A stretch of 11,650 bases of DNA, from positions 1 through 11,650 of the forward strand of contig DATHSN010000411.1 of the NCBI GenBank assembly GCA_035464115.1. The letters are read 5' to 3'. Below are positions 1 through 7,335 of this stretch, one piece after another (the stretch's first letter is position 1; the number at the start of each line of letters is the position of its first letter). This stretch comes from DATHSN01 sp035464115 (GTDB lineage Bacteria > Actinomycetota > Acidimicrobiia > Acidimicrobiales > SKKL01). The translations under genes were made by a program, and so were the position numbers. The notes beneath the pieces are model-generated. The model was not told the DNA's origin, made no database searches, and saw only the letters and a program-made list of their open reading frames with translations.

Positions 1-200
1 GACGGGTGACGACACCGACCCTGCTCGTGTCGGGGACGGACAGCCTCCGGATGTTCGAGCTCGTCGTGGACGAGCTCGAGCGCTGCCTGCCCGACACCGA
101 ACGGGTCCGCATCGTGGGGAGCAGCCACGACCTGCCGGCCCACCAGCCCGACGTCTACAACGACGCCGTGTCCAGGTTCCTGGCGAGCCGATCGGGCTAG
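1..200 (+). CDS. alpha/beta hydrolase, C-terminal fragment (runs off left edge)
   Basis: Only the last 65 or so residues are in the window; the reading frame is open to the left edge, so the GTG at position 6 is probably an internal valine, not a start. The fragment fits the last part of an alpha/beta hydrolase: a strand ending in S-G-T-D-S, where the Asp would be the catalytic acid, then a helix, then a strand ending in G-S-S-H-D, where the His would complete the triad, followed by a final helix that would pack against the core sheet. The nucleophile elbow lies outside the window, so the substrate cannot be guessed. It is convergent with the large regulator, with 16 bases between the two stop codons. 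A non-hydrolase family with a similar C-terminus is possible but less likely. Confidence 0.72.
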   Translation, partial: RVTTPTLLVSGTDSLRMFELVVDELERCLPDTERVRIVGSSHDLPAHQPDVYNDAVSRFLASRSG

Positions 201-203
201 CGG

Positions 204-235
204 CGAGCCGTGGCGGTCACCACCGCTGCGGCTCG
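204..235. terminator. strong hairpin at a convergent gene junction, candidate bidirectional terminator
   Basis: Bases 204-210 (CGAGCCG) pair with 229-235 (CGGCTCG); 211-212 can form two G-U wobbles with 227-228; 213-217 (GCGGT) pair with 222-226 (ACCGC), leaving a 4-base loop. That makes a stem of about 14 bp. It lies just after the stop of the hydrolase fragment and overlaps the last codons of the convergent regulator, whose stop codon is in the stem and loop. No T-run follows on either strand, so termination is inferred from structure and position. Confidence 0.5.
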
Positions 236-3228
236 GACCCGCGATCGACGAGCAGCCGGTCGATCTGCGCCTGTGCGAACGACACCACCTCATCGTCGCT
301 CATCCCCCGTCCTCGGGCCTCGGCCGCGGCGAGCGCGCGCTCCCCCAGCGCCCCGCGCAGGGCGGTCGCCGCGACCCCGAGGCGCTCGGCGTCCGCCCCG
401 TAGACCCGGGCCCCGGTGGCGGCGGACCGCACCGCGCCGTGCAGGACCGCCGCCGCCTCGGCCGCCCCGACGCGCTCGAACAGGACGATCAGGCTGCGCA
501 AGGTCGTCCACAGGTGCACCCAGTCGCCCGACGTGCGCCAGTGGTCGACGATCTCCGCGAAGGCGGCCAGGGCCTCGTCGGGCTCCCCGTGTCGAGCCTC
601 GACCGAGGCGAGCGCGACGCGGGCCACGCCGGCGATGAACCGGTTGCGGACCGGGTGGGCCGTCTCGATCGCCTGCCGGAGCGCGGCGCGGGCCGCCGGC
701 GGATCGTCGTCGACCCGGATCTCCCCCTCGAGGTACCGGTAGCCCGCCCGCAGGGTCGGCGTGCCGGCGACCCCGACCGCTCGCCACCCGGCCGAGAGGT
801 GGCCCTCGACATCTGCCGATCGCCCGCTGTACGCCGCCGCGTGCACCCGGTAGAGGTGGCCGAGCGACTCGTGGTACGCATCGCCGACGGCACGGCCCAG
901 CGCGACGAGCTCCGAGCCGCGTCGGTCGGCCTCGTCGAGGCGCCCCTGGTAGAGCGAGATCTCGGCCAACAGCTGGTGGGCCCGGAGCACCACCTGCGCA
1001 TCCGGGGCCATCGCCAGCGCCGTCTCGCCGTCGTCGCGCGCCCGCTCGAGCTCACCGCGCTGCACCCGGCCCGCCGCGGCCGCGACCAGCGCAGCGGGGT
1101 GCTCGGGGTGCGCCTCCGCCCCGGGAAGCTCCACCGCCCGCCGCGCCCATCCGTGCACCTCGGCGTGGAGCCGGTGGTAGGCGTAGACGTCGAGCCGAGA
1201 GGCCAGACGCAGCGCCAGCCCCACCTCCCCGGTCGTGCCCGCCCAGCTCTGCGCGGCGCGCAGGTTGGCGAGCTCGGCGTCGACGACCTGCACCCAGTGG
1301 GCCTCGTCGGGCCCCCGCAGCCCGACCGCGGCCTCCTCGGCCACCGCCACGAGGTGCTGGGCATGGCGGCGGCGCCACACGTGCAGCTCACCAGCCGCGC
1401 GCAGGTGCGCCTCGCCGTAGGCGCGCACGGTCTCGAGGAGCCGGTACCGCGCGTGGCGGTCGGCGCGATCGACCGACAGGAGCGACTGGTCCACCAGGTC
1501 GGCCAGGCGATCGGCCATCTCCGGAGCCGGCACCCCGTCGCCCGCGCACACCGTCGTGGCGGCACCGAGCGTGAAGCCCCCGGCGAACACCGCGAGGCGA
1601 TCGAGCAGCCGCCGGGTCGGCTCGGGGAGCGCCTCGTACGACCAGTCGAGGACGGCGTCGAGGCTGCGGTGCCGCGGCGACGCCGCGGTCGGGCTGGTGA
1701 GCGAGCGATGACCGAGCCGGTCGAGGATGTCGGCGGGGTTCATGACCCGCAAGTGCGCGGCGGCCAGCTCGATCGCCAGGGGCAGGCCGTCGAGCCGACG
1801 ACAGATCTCCACCACGATGTCGTGATCGGTGGAGGTGAGCTCGACGGTGGGGTCGGCCGATGCCGCACGGTCGCGGAACAGCTCGACGCCGGCTGCGTCC
1901 GTCGCATCCGCGTCGAGCGGCGCCACGGGCCAGATCTGCTGGACGGCGGACCGCAACGGTCGCCGACTGGTCGCGAGCACGTCGACGTCGGGGCAGCGAC
2001 GGACGAGGCGATCGACGAGCTCGGACGCACCGGCGTCGACGTGCTCGCAGTTGTCGAGCACGACCAGCACCTGCTGGGCCCGCAGGAGCTCCACCAACCC
2101 GTCCCCCGGGCCGTCGCTCGTGTCGGGGAGCGCACCCAGCGCGGAGGCGACGACATCGGCGACCGCGCCGTCAGCGTCAGCGCTGACCAGATCGCACAGC
2201 ACCACGCCATCGGCGTAGTCGTCGGCCACCTCACGTGCGACCCGCAGCGCCAAGCGACTCTTCCCCACCCCACCGACCCCGGTCAGGACCAGGACGCGCC
2301 GCGCCCGCAGCGCGTCGGCCAGCACCCGCACGTCGTCCTCGCGGCCGACGAAGCTGGTCAGCTCCTCCGGCAGGGCGCTCGACGCCAGCCTCTCCCGGGT
2401 CGGCGCGCGACGCGCGCCGGTCGTCGCGTGCGGCGGCGGCGCCGGCCACGGGAGGTCGTCCCGCTGCTGGAGGATCGCGGTCTCGAGCTGGCGCAACGCC
2501 GCCGACGGCTCCACCCCGAGCTCGCCGACGAGCACGGCGCGCAGATCCCGGTAGGCGGCGAGCGCATCGGCCTGTCGGCCGCCGCGGTAGAGCGCCACCA
2601 TGAGCTGGCCCCGCAGCGTCTCGCGGAACGGATGGCGCTCGACCAGCGCCGCCACCTCGGCCACCACCTCCGGGTTCCGACCGAGGGCCAGCAGCGCACC
2701 GGCGCGCAGCTCCCACGCGTCGCCGCGCACCTCCTCGAGGCGCGCCGCCTCCGTGGCCGCGTCCGGGTGGTCCAGCTCGCGCAGCGGCGCGCCCCGCCAC
2801 AACGCCAGGGCCTCGCCGGCGAGGTCGACCACGGCCTGCGGCGACGGGTCGTGGCGCGCCGCGGCGACGAGCCGCTCGAATCGGCGCGCGTCGACCCGGT
2901 CGGGGTCCACCGCCAGCGCGTAGCCGTGGGGATGGGTCACCACCATCGCCGCGGCCGCGTCACCGCAGCCCTCCCGCAGCACACGTCGCAGCCGGGAGAC
3001 GTGGGTGCGGACCGCACGGGCCGGATCATCGGGCTGCTCATCGCCCCACACGACGTCGGCGAGCCGAGCCGTCGACACGACCTCGCCCACGTCGATCAGC
3101 AACGCGGCCAGGAGGGCCCGCTGCCTGGCGCTCTGGAGCGGGACCTCGACACCGTCGGCCGCGAGGCGCAGCGCGCCGAGGATCCCGAGCTCCAGCGTGG
3201 ACCCCGCAGGGGGTGGGCTCGATCCCAT
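217..3228 (-). CDS. AfsR/SARP-like regulator: winged helix, BTAD, NB-ARC ATPase, TPR
   Basis: A protein of about 1003 residues with the layout of large AfsR-type regulators. Residues ~12-95 resemble an OmpR/SARP winged-helix DNA-binding domain, with the typical segment around VRTHVSRLRRVL. Residues ~105-250 fit a bacterial transcriptional activation (BTAD) domain. A linker leads to an NB-ARC/STAND ATPase: SFVGRE at ~292, Walker A GVGGVGKS at ~317-324, Walker B VLVVLDNCEH at ~387-396, then an ATSRRPL sensor segment. The C-terminal third is alpha-helical, TPR-like repeats rich in Ala, Leu and Arg. In this family nucleotide binding switches the protein between inactive and oligomeric DNA-binding states, often controlling secondary metabolism. 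No biosynthetic cluster is visible, so its target is unknown. I chose the ATG at 3228 because an in-frame GTG at 3240 overlaps a -10-like TACGGT; the GTG would add four residues. The gene lies downstream of the EamA gene on the same strand, with a gap of ~80 bases. Confidence 0.9.
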   Translation of the reverse strand: MGSSPPPAGSTLELGILGALRLAADGVEVPLQSARQRALLAALLIDVGEVVSTARLADVVWGDEQPDDPARAVRTHVSRLRRVLREGCGDAAAAMVVTHPHGYALAVDPDRVDARRFERLVAAARHDPSPQAVVDLAGEALALWRGAPLRELDHPDAATEAARLEEVRGDAWELRAGALLALGRNPEVVAEVAALVERHPFRETLRGQLMVALYRGGRQADALAAYRDLRAVLVGELGVEPSAALRQLETAILQQRDDLPWPAPPPHATTGARRAPTRERLASSALPEELTSFVGREDDVRVLADALRARRVLVLTGVGGVGKSRLALRVAREVADDYADGVVLCDLVSADADGAVADVVASALGALPDTSDGPGDGLVELLRAQQVLVVLDNCEHVDAGASELVDRLVRRCPDVDVLATSRRPLRSAVQQIWPVAPLDADATDAAGVELFRDRAASADPTVELTSTDHDIVVEICRRLDGLPLAIELAAAHLRVMNPADILDRLGHRSLTSPTAASPRHRSLDAVLDWSYEALPEPTRRLLDRLAVFAGGFTLGAATTVCAGDGVPAPEMADRLADLVDQSLLSVDRADRHARYRLLETVRAYGEAHLRAAGELHVWRRRHAQHLVAVAEEAAVGLRGPDEAHWVQVVDAELANLRAAQSWAGTTGEVGLALRLASRLDVYAYHRLHAEVHGWARRAVELPGAEAHPEHPAALVAAAAGRVQRGELERARDDGETALAMAPDAQVVLRAHQLLAEISLYQGRLDEADRRGSELVALGRAVGDAYHESLGHLYRVHAAAYSGRSADVEGHLSAGWRAVGVAGTPTLRAGYRYLEGEIRVDDDPPAARAALRQAIETAHPVRNRFIAGVARVALASVEARHGEPDEALAAFAEIVDHWRTSGDWVHLWTTLRSLIVLFERVGAAEAAAVLHGAVRSAATGARVYGADAERLGVAATALRGALGERALAAAEARGRGMSDDEVVSFAQAQIDRLLVDRGSEPQRW

Positions 3229-3238
3229 CGCCCGACCC

Positions 3239-3244
3239 ACCGTA
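3239..3244 (-). promoter_or_regulatory. possible -10 element of the AfsR-like regulator gene
   Basis: Read on the minus strand this is TACGGT (TAnnnT), ending 10 bases before the ATG at 3228, which would give a 5' leader of only a few bases. No convincing -35 hexamer is seen upstream. It fits the same -10-to-start pattern seen before several other genes in this window, but on its own it is weak. Confidence 0.3.
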
Positions 3245-3310
3245 CCGAGCGGTCACGCGGGCGTGCCGATGCGGGACCGAGGGGGCGCGGGAGAGACCGG
3301 TTTCGAGGGC

Positions 3311-4339
3311 TCAGTGCTCGTGACGGTGGTGCAGATCCGGCAGGTGGGGGTGGACGTGCACCATCGGCTCGTGGCGGTGGGGGTGGGCGTGGGGCCCGTC
3401 GGGCACGGTGTCGTGCTCGTGGTCGTGGTGGTCGTCGTCGTGGGTGTGCTCGTGCTCGTGCTCCACCGGCTCGTGGCGGTGGGCGTGCTCGTGGGCCGAG
3501 TCGAGCGACACCCACACGCCGATCCCGGCCAGCGCCACGGCCACCAGCTGGCGGACCTCGAGCGCCTCGCCGAGCACGACCCAGGCGATGGCGGCGCCCA
3601 CGAACGGCGCGGTGGCGAAGATGAGCTGGCCCCGGGCGGCGCCCAGGTCGCGGGCGCCCTTCACCCACAGCGTGATCGACAGCCCGTAGCCCGCAGCGCC
3701 GATGAGCAGCGCCCCGGCGACCGCAGCGGCGTCGAGACCGCCACCCCCGCCACCGAGGGTGAGCCCCAACGCCAGGTTCGCGCTGCCGGCCACCGCGCCC
3801 TTCAGCGCCACCACGTGCTCGGGGGCCAGCTGGTCGATCTTGGCGGTGACCCCGTTGTCGATCCCCCACGCCACGCACGCGGCGGCGATCAGCAGCGCGC
3901 CGATGGTGGCGTCGGCGCCGGGTTGCCAGGCCAGCACCACGCCGGCCGCGGTGACCAGCGCGGCACCGACGAGGACGCGTCGCCCCAGGTGCTCACGGAA
4001 CACCAGCGCGGCGAGGGCCACGGTGGCCACCAGCTCGAGGTTCAACAGGATCGACGCGGTGGCCGCGCTGGTGCGGGCCAGTCCGGCCATCAACAGCACT
4101 GGCCCGACGGCGCCCCCGGCCACCACCGCCACCGTCGCCGGCCGCCAGTCGCGCCGCAACGCGGCGGACGTCGGCGGGTGGCGCAGCACGTACGGGGCCA
4201 CGGCGAGCCCGGCCCCGAGGTAGAGCAGGCCGGCGAGCACGAACGCCGACACCTCCCCGGCCAGCACCGACGCCGCCGGGGCCGACGCGCCGAACAGCAC
4301 CGCCGCCGCCAGGCATCGCACCACACCCCGTCGCCCCAC
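3311..4339 (-). CDS. EamA/DMT-family permease with C-terminal His-rich tail
   Basis: About 342 residues. The first ~275 are strongly hydrophobic with the internal duplication typical of EamA permeases (two sets of about five membrane helices). The first repeat begins near LAAAVLFGASAPAAS; the second begins near IAAACVAWGIDNGVTAK, which has the tryptophan-glycine pattern common at the start of the second EamA domain. The family exports amino acids, nucleosides, drugs and other metabolites across the inner membrane; the substrate here is unknown. The last 60 residues are soluble and extraordinarily His-rich (23 His, with Asp and Glu), suggesting metal binding on one face of the membrane. The start is chosen as GTG 4339, six bases after a -10-like CAGACT; GTG 4324 and 4321 are alternatives, and the longer open frame upstream is not hydrophobic and overlaps the Rpf gene. 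It is divergent from the Rpf gene with 52 bases between, and could be co-transcribed with the downstream regulator. Confidence 0.87.
   Translation of the reverse strand: MGRRGVVRCLAAAVLFGASAPAASVLAGEVSAFVLAGLLYLGAGLAVAPYVLRHPPTSAALRRDWRPATVAVVAGGAVGPVLLMAGLARTSAATASILLNLELVATVALAALVFREHLGRRVLVGAALVTAAGVVLAWQPGADATIGALLIAAACVAWGIDNGVTAKIDQLAPEHVVALKGAVAGSANLALGLTLGGGGGGLDAAAVAGALLIGAAGYGLSITLWVKGARDLGAARGQLIFATAPFVGAAIAWVVLGEALEVRQLVAVALAGIGVWVSLDSAHEHAHRHEPVEHEHEHTHDDDHHDHEHDTVPDGPHAHPHRHEPMVHVHPHLPDLHHRHEH
3314..3493 (-). other. low-complexity coding tract for the His-rich metal-binding tail
   Basis: These codons encode the final 60 residues of the EamA-family permease, of which 23 are His, arranged mostly as H-x-H and HH. 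On the plus strand the CAC/GAG/GAC codons read as GTG/CTC/GTC runs, so the DNA looks like a simple repeat from about 3400 to 3490. The tract has three sub-blocks separated by Pro-containing spacers (DTVPDGP and EPMV). Similar His-rich segments bind Zn, Ni or Co in cation-diffusion-facilitator and ZIP transporters and in metallochaperones. Confidence 0.8.
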
Positions 4340-4391
4340 GGACCGAGTCTGGCAGGAGGCGCCCCGGCCGAGGGCCCCTACCCTCGAACGG
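4340..4391. promoter_or_regulatory. divergent promoter region between EamA and Rpf genes
   Basis: This 52-base gap must hold the start signals for both genes. On the plus strand TACCCT (4379-4384) ends seven bases before the GTG at 4392, placing transcription initiation at or one base before the start codon. On the minus strand CAGACT (4351 down to 4346) ends exactly six bases before the GTG at 4339. Neither has a clear -35 hexamer and neither start has a well-placed Shine-Dalgarno; the AGGAGG at 4354-4359 is too far (about 32 bases) from the Rpf start to serve it. Leaderless transcripts on both sides are the simplest reading. Confidence 0.45.
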
Positions 4392-4928
4392 GTGGATGCC
4401 GAGCGCCCCGACCCCCAGTCGACCGACCCCGGGCCGACCGACACCGAGCCGACGGACAGCGAGCCGACCGACACCGAGCGGCCCGACGCCGACGCGCCCG
4501 GGGCGGCGAGCTGGCTCCCGGGCTGGTGGTTGCGCCTCGACCTCCAGCGCCGGCGGCTGGTCGCCGTCGGCGCGGTGGTCGTCGTGGTGCTCGGCCTCGG
4601 GTGGGCGCTGACCCGCTCCGGCGGCGACGACGCCGTCACCCAGCCGCCGTCGGGCGCCGACCGCTTCGTCGCCTCGATGTCGACCTCACGGGTCGAGCTG
4701 TGGGACCGCCTGGCCGAGTGCGAGAGCGAGGGGCAGTGGGACCTCGCCACCGGCAACGGGTTCTTCGGTGGGCTGCAGTTCACCGCCGAGTCGTGGGACG
4801 GGGTCGGCGGGTCGGGCCTGCCCCACCAGCACACCCGCGAGGAGCAGATCCTGCGCGCCGAGCTGCTCCAGGGCATCCAGGGGTTCGGGGCCTGGCCGGG
4901 CTGCGCCGCCCAGCTCGGCCTCGGGTAG
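4392..4928 (+). CDS. membrane-anchored resuscitation-promoting factor (Rpf-like) transglycosylase
   Basis: A 178-residue protein. Residues 1-40 are acidic and repetitive (P-T-D-x-E pentapeptides). Residues 53-55 are RRR and 56-73 are one hydrophobic helix, so the acidic end should stay in the cytoplasm with the C-terminus outside (signal anchor). Residues 104-178 are an Rpf/transglycosylase-like domain: WDRLAECES at 104-112, with E111 at the position of the catalytic Glu, then TGNGFFGGLQF at 120-130 and AWPGC at 167-171. C110 and C171 match the conserved disulfide of Rpf domains. The family cleaves peptidoglycan and helps dormant or growing actinobacterial cells resume growth. There are no LysM, G5 or DUF348 modules, so it is a minimal Rpf. 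The start is a GTG; a closer ATG at 4396 is in another frame. It is convergent with the metallophosphoesterase gene. Confidence 0.9.
   Translation: MDAERPDPQSTDPGPTDTEPTDSEPTDTERPDADAPGAASWLPGWWLRLDLQRRRLVAVGAVVVVVLGLGWALTRSGGDDAVTQPPSGADRFVASMSTSRVELWDRLAECESEGQWDLATGNGFFGGLQFTAESWDGVGGSGLPHQHTREEQILRAELLQGIQGFGAWPGCAAQLGLG
4434..4478 (+). repeat. three 15-bp tandem coding repeats (PTDTE/PTDSE/PTDTE)
   Basis: Three in-frame 15-base units, CCG-AC(C/G)-GAC-(A)(C/G)C-GAG, encode residues 15-29 of the Rpf-like protein. One degenerate unit lies on each side (4419-4433 coding STDPG, 4479-4493 coding RPDAD). The first and third units are identical in DNA, so copy number could vary by slippage or unequal recombination without breaking the frame. 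Confidence 0.75.
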
Positions 4929-4930
4929 CG

Positions 4931-4955
4931 CCGACGGCGGCGCCGACCCCGTCGG
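4931..4955. terminator. hairpin filling the Rpf/metallophosphoesterase convergent gap
   Basis: CCGACGG (4931-4937) is perfectly complementary to CCGTCGG (4949-4955), with an 11-base loop. The stem-loop occupies nearly the whole 27 bases between the two stop codons. A competing 6-bp stem (GCGCCG 4928-4933 with CGGCGC 4938-4943) also exists. There is no T-run on either strand, so a bidirectional terminator role is inferred from location. Confidence 0.42.
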
Positions 4956-7178
4956 TCAGCCCGCCAGGCGGTGCAGGGCGCCGTCGGTGGTCGCCACGAC
5001 CACGTCGCACCCACCGGACGTCGGGGCGACCATCACCGGCACGGTGATCGGCGCGCCGACGTCGGCGACCACGTCGACGCGGCCGTCGTCGGGATCGAGC
5101 CGCAGCACCCGGCCGTCGCCCGCGCCCTGGTAGAGCCCGCCGGCGCCGAGGGTGGGGCCGGCCGGGGTCGCCTGCCCGGATCGGCGGTAGGGGCCCATGG
5201 CCAGGAGGGCCTCGCCGTCGATCTCGGCCCGCCACCGCTCGGCACCCGACCCGGCGTCGAGGCGGTGGACCGTGCCGCGCCCCGTGGTGACGTAGACCGC
5301 GCCGTCGGCGACCACCGGGCGCCCGGCCACGAACGCGGCGCCGAGGCGGGCCTTCCAGCGGATCTCGCCCGTGGCCGGATCGAGCTTGTCGACCCGGCTC
5401 CCCAGCCGACCGACGACGACCTGCCCGTCGGACGGGTCGACCACGAACGGGGTGGTGGGGCTCCGCAAGCGGATGTCCTCGCCCACCCACCGGGTGGCGC
5501 CGGTGGCCGCATCGAGCCCGACGGTGTGCTGCTCGGCGAACGGGAAGCCGGCGAGGAGCACGCCGTCGACCACGACCCCGGTGGCGGGATGGGTGTAGTT
5601 CTCGGCGCGGCCCAGGTCGTCGCGCCACCACCGGGTCGACCCGTCGGCCAGGTCGAGCATGGCGAACGCCCGGATCTCGCCCACCACCACGGCACCGTCG
5701 GCCACGACCGGCGCGGCGTGCACCCACATCCGCAGGGGGTCGCCCACCTGGCGTCGCCAGCGCTGCGCCCCGGTGGCGGCGTCGAGCACGGCGACGCCAC
5801 CGTTCACGGTGACCGCCACGACCGACGCGCCGTCGGGGGTGACGGTGACCCCCGCGCGCACCGGCGCGCCGAGCGAGGCCGCCCAGCGCTGCTCGCCGGT
5901 GGCGACATCGTGGGCGACCACACCGCCGCGCGCCCGGTCGTCGTCGCTCCACGGGACGACCACCACGGCACCGTCGGGCCGGTCGAGGGTGGCCGGCGCG
6001 CCCAGGTGCGCCGTGCCGGGCAACGCGACCGACCACACCGCGCCGGGGATCGGCGCGTGCTCGCGTCGAGCGACGAACGTGGCGCCGCCCAGGCGGTCGC
6101 CGCCGCGCACCGCCACCGAGCGGATGGCCAGGTCCTCTCCCTCCCAGCGGAACAGCCGTCCGTGAGCCGGGGCCCAGTCGAAGCTGCCGAAGGTGGCGTT
6201 GCCGGTGTTGACGTGCAGCTGCCCGTCGACCCGCACCACCCGCGAGGTGTGCCAGTGGCCGGTGAGCGACCCGACGATCCGCACGTGGGGCGCCGCCGCG
6301 GCCGCGCGCTCGAACACCTCGCGGGCCATCTGGTCGTGGGTGGCGAACAGCACCGGGGTGCCCGGGGCGGCGGCGGTGAGGTCGGCGGCGAGCCAGCGCT
6401 CCTGGACCTCGGCGTCGAGCCCGAGGCGGTGGCTGAACCAGTCGAGCGCCACGATCCGCAGGCCGCCGTAGGAGAGCGACCACCACCGGGGGCCGACGTG
6501 GCGCTCGTAGCGGCGGGTGGTGCCCGCGCCCATCCCGTGGGAGTCGACCGCCACCTCGCCCGGCTCGGGCTCGTGCTGGTGGCCGTAGTGGTCGTGGTTG
6601 CCGGGCAGCAGGTGCACCGGGAGCGGGGCGTCGGCGAACGCCTCGTGGAGCAGCGCGAACTCGGCCGCGGTGCCGTGGTCGGTGAGGTCGCCGGTGGCGA
6701 CCGCGAACCGCACCGGCTCGGCGGCCGCCCCCACCACCTCGTCGACGGCGTGGCGCAGGTCGGCCGGACGGGTGAGGGGCCGGTCGACGACCTGCCCGTC
6801 GGCGTCGTAGCCGTAGACGGAGTCCGAGACGGGGATCGTCGCCGGGTCGTCGACCGCGCTCACGTGCAGGTCGGTGAGCTGGGCGAACGTGAACGGCACC
6901 GCCTGGGCCACCGGGGCGAGGACGAAGTCGAGCTCGATCCCGTCGTCGGTGGCGGTGGGCCGGAGGGCGTCGCCGGCGCCGACCGCTCCGTCGACGCGGC
7001 CGAACCACGCCGGCGTGTCCCATCCCGACGGGCGGCTCACCCACACGAACGGGGTGGCGCCCCCGGCGAGGGCGTAGCGCCCGTCGGCGCCGGTGGTCAC
7101 GACGGCGTCGCCGTCGCTCACCGCCACGCCGGCGAGCGGGCGCCCGTCGGCCGATCGCACCGTCCCGCTGATCAACAT
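4956..7178 (-). CDS. metallophosphoesterase fused to a PQQ-like beta-propeller
   Basis: About 740 residues in three parts. Residues 2-40 (SGTVRSADGRPLAG..TGADGRY) resemble the small Ig-like/carboxypeptidase-regulatory domain found before some calcineurin-like phosphoesterases. Residues ~95-320 carry the full metal and catalytic set: D103-x-H105, G163-D164, GNHD at 193-196, H281 and GHWH at 307-310, so a two-metal phosphoesterase centre should be intact. Residues ~345-740 are a PQQ-type propeller with repeated D-x-x-(T/S/D)-G-x-x-R-W units. Related proteins hydrolyse phosphomono- or diesters, often outside the cell; the substrate is unknown. There is no signal peptide or membrane segment after the chosen ATG, and none in the in-frame upstream extension, which is Arg-rich. 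The start is supported by a purine-rich GGGGGTGG about four bases before the ATG at 7178. It is divergent from the VOC gene. Confidence 0.87.
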   Translation of the reverse strand: MLISGTVRSADGRPLAGVAVSDGDAVVTTGADGRYALAGGATPFVWVSRPSGWDTPAWFGRVDGAVGAGDALRPTATDDGIELDFVLAPVAQAVPFTFAQLTDLHVSAVDDPATIPVSDSVYGYDADGQVVDRPLTRPADLRHAVDEVVGAAAEPVRFAVATGDLTDHGTAAEFALLHEAFADAPLPVHLLPGNHDHYGHQHEPEPGEVAVDSHGMGAGTTRRYERHVGPRWWSLSYGGLRIVALDWFSHRLGLDAEVQERWLAADLTAAAPGTPVLFATHDQMAREVFERAAAAAPHVRIVGSLTGHWHTSRVVRVDGQLHVNTGNATFGSFDWAPAHGRLFRWEGEDLAIRSVAVRGGDRLGGATFVARREHAPIPGAVWSVALPGTAHLGAPATLDRPDGAVVVVPWSDDDRARGGVVAHDVATGEQRWAASLGAPVRAGVTVTPDGASVVAVTVNGGVAVLDAATGAQRWRRQVGDPLRMWVHAAPVVADGAVVVGEIRAFAMLDLADGSTRWWRDDLGRAENYTHPATGVVVDGVLLAGFPFAEQHTVGLDAATGATRWVGEDIRLRSPTTPFVVDPSDGQVVVGRLGSRVDKLDPATGEIRWKARLGAAFVAGRPVVADGAVYVTTGRGTVHRLDAGSGAERWRAEIDGEALLAMGPYRRSGQATPAGPTLGAGGLYQGAGDGRVLRLDPDDGRVDVVADVGAPITVPVMVAPTSGGCDVVVATTDGALHRLAG

Positions 7179-7206
7179 CGCCACCCCCGTCGCTCGCGTC
7201 GGGCCG

Positions 7207-7212
7207 ACGCTA
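7207..7212 (-). promoter_or_regulatory. possible -10 element of the metallophosphoesterase gene
   Basis: On the minus strand this reads TAGCGT. Initiation about seven bases downstream would give a leader of ~22 bases that includes the GGGGGTGG Shine-Dalgarno-like stretch before the ATG at 7178. No good -35 hexamer is visible. The rest of the 157-base divergent region (7179-7335) shows only a short CGGCG/CGCCG hairpin at 7254-7266 and no other element I can support. Confidence 0.3.
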
Positions 7213-7323
7213 GCCACGGCGGTCGGCCACCGGACCAGGCGGGGATGACGAGACGGCGAACCGCCGGTGAACCCTCGCCTCCGGCGCCGTTCGGCATCTC
7301 GACGCGCTGGCACCCGTTCGTCG

Positions 7324-7329
7324 TACGGT
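7324..7329 (+). promoter_or_regulatory. -10 element for a leaderless VOC gene
   Basis: TACGGT is followed by exactly six bases and then the ATG at 7336, which puts the expected transcription start on the A of the start codon. No Shine-Dalgarno is present in the six bases (CGAGCG), consistent with leaderless initiation. A -35 hexamer is not evident. Confidence 0.5.
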
Positions 7330-7335
7330 CGAGCG

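Noticed and set aside
3400..3490. GTG/CTC simple repeat on the plus strand, possibly a microsatellite or regulatory repeat
   Set aside because: Fully explained by His, Glu and Asp codons of the permease tail on the other strand.
439..3624. A very long plus-strand open frame (about 1060 codons) opposite the AfsR-like regulator
   Set aside because: It is rich in Arg, Gly, Pro and His without domain motifs, and lies antisense to a gene with clear domains. Long antisense frames are expected when third positions are nearly all G or C.
4340..5014. In-frame N-terminal extension of the EamA permease
   Set aside because: It would run antisense through the whole Rpf gene, is not hydrophobic, and family similarity begins only after the GTG at 4339.
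7254..7266. CGGCG-AAC-CGCCG hairpin in the divergent promoter region
   Set aside because: Short, with a 3-base loop, and common by chance in DNA of this composition; no link to a start signal.
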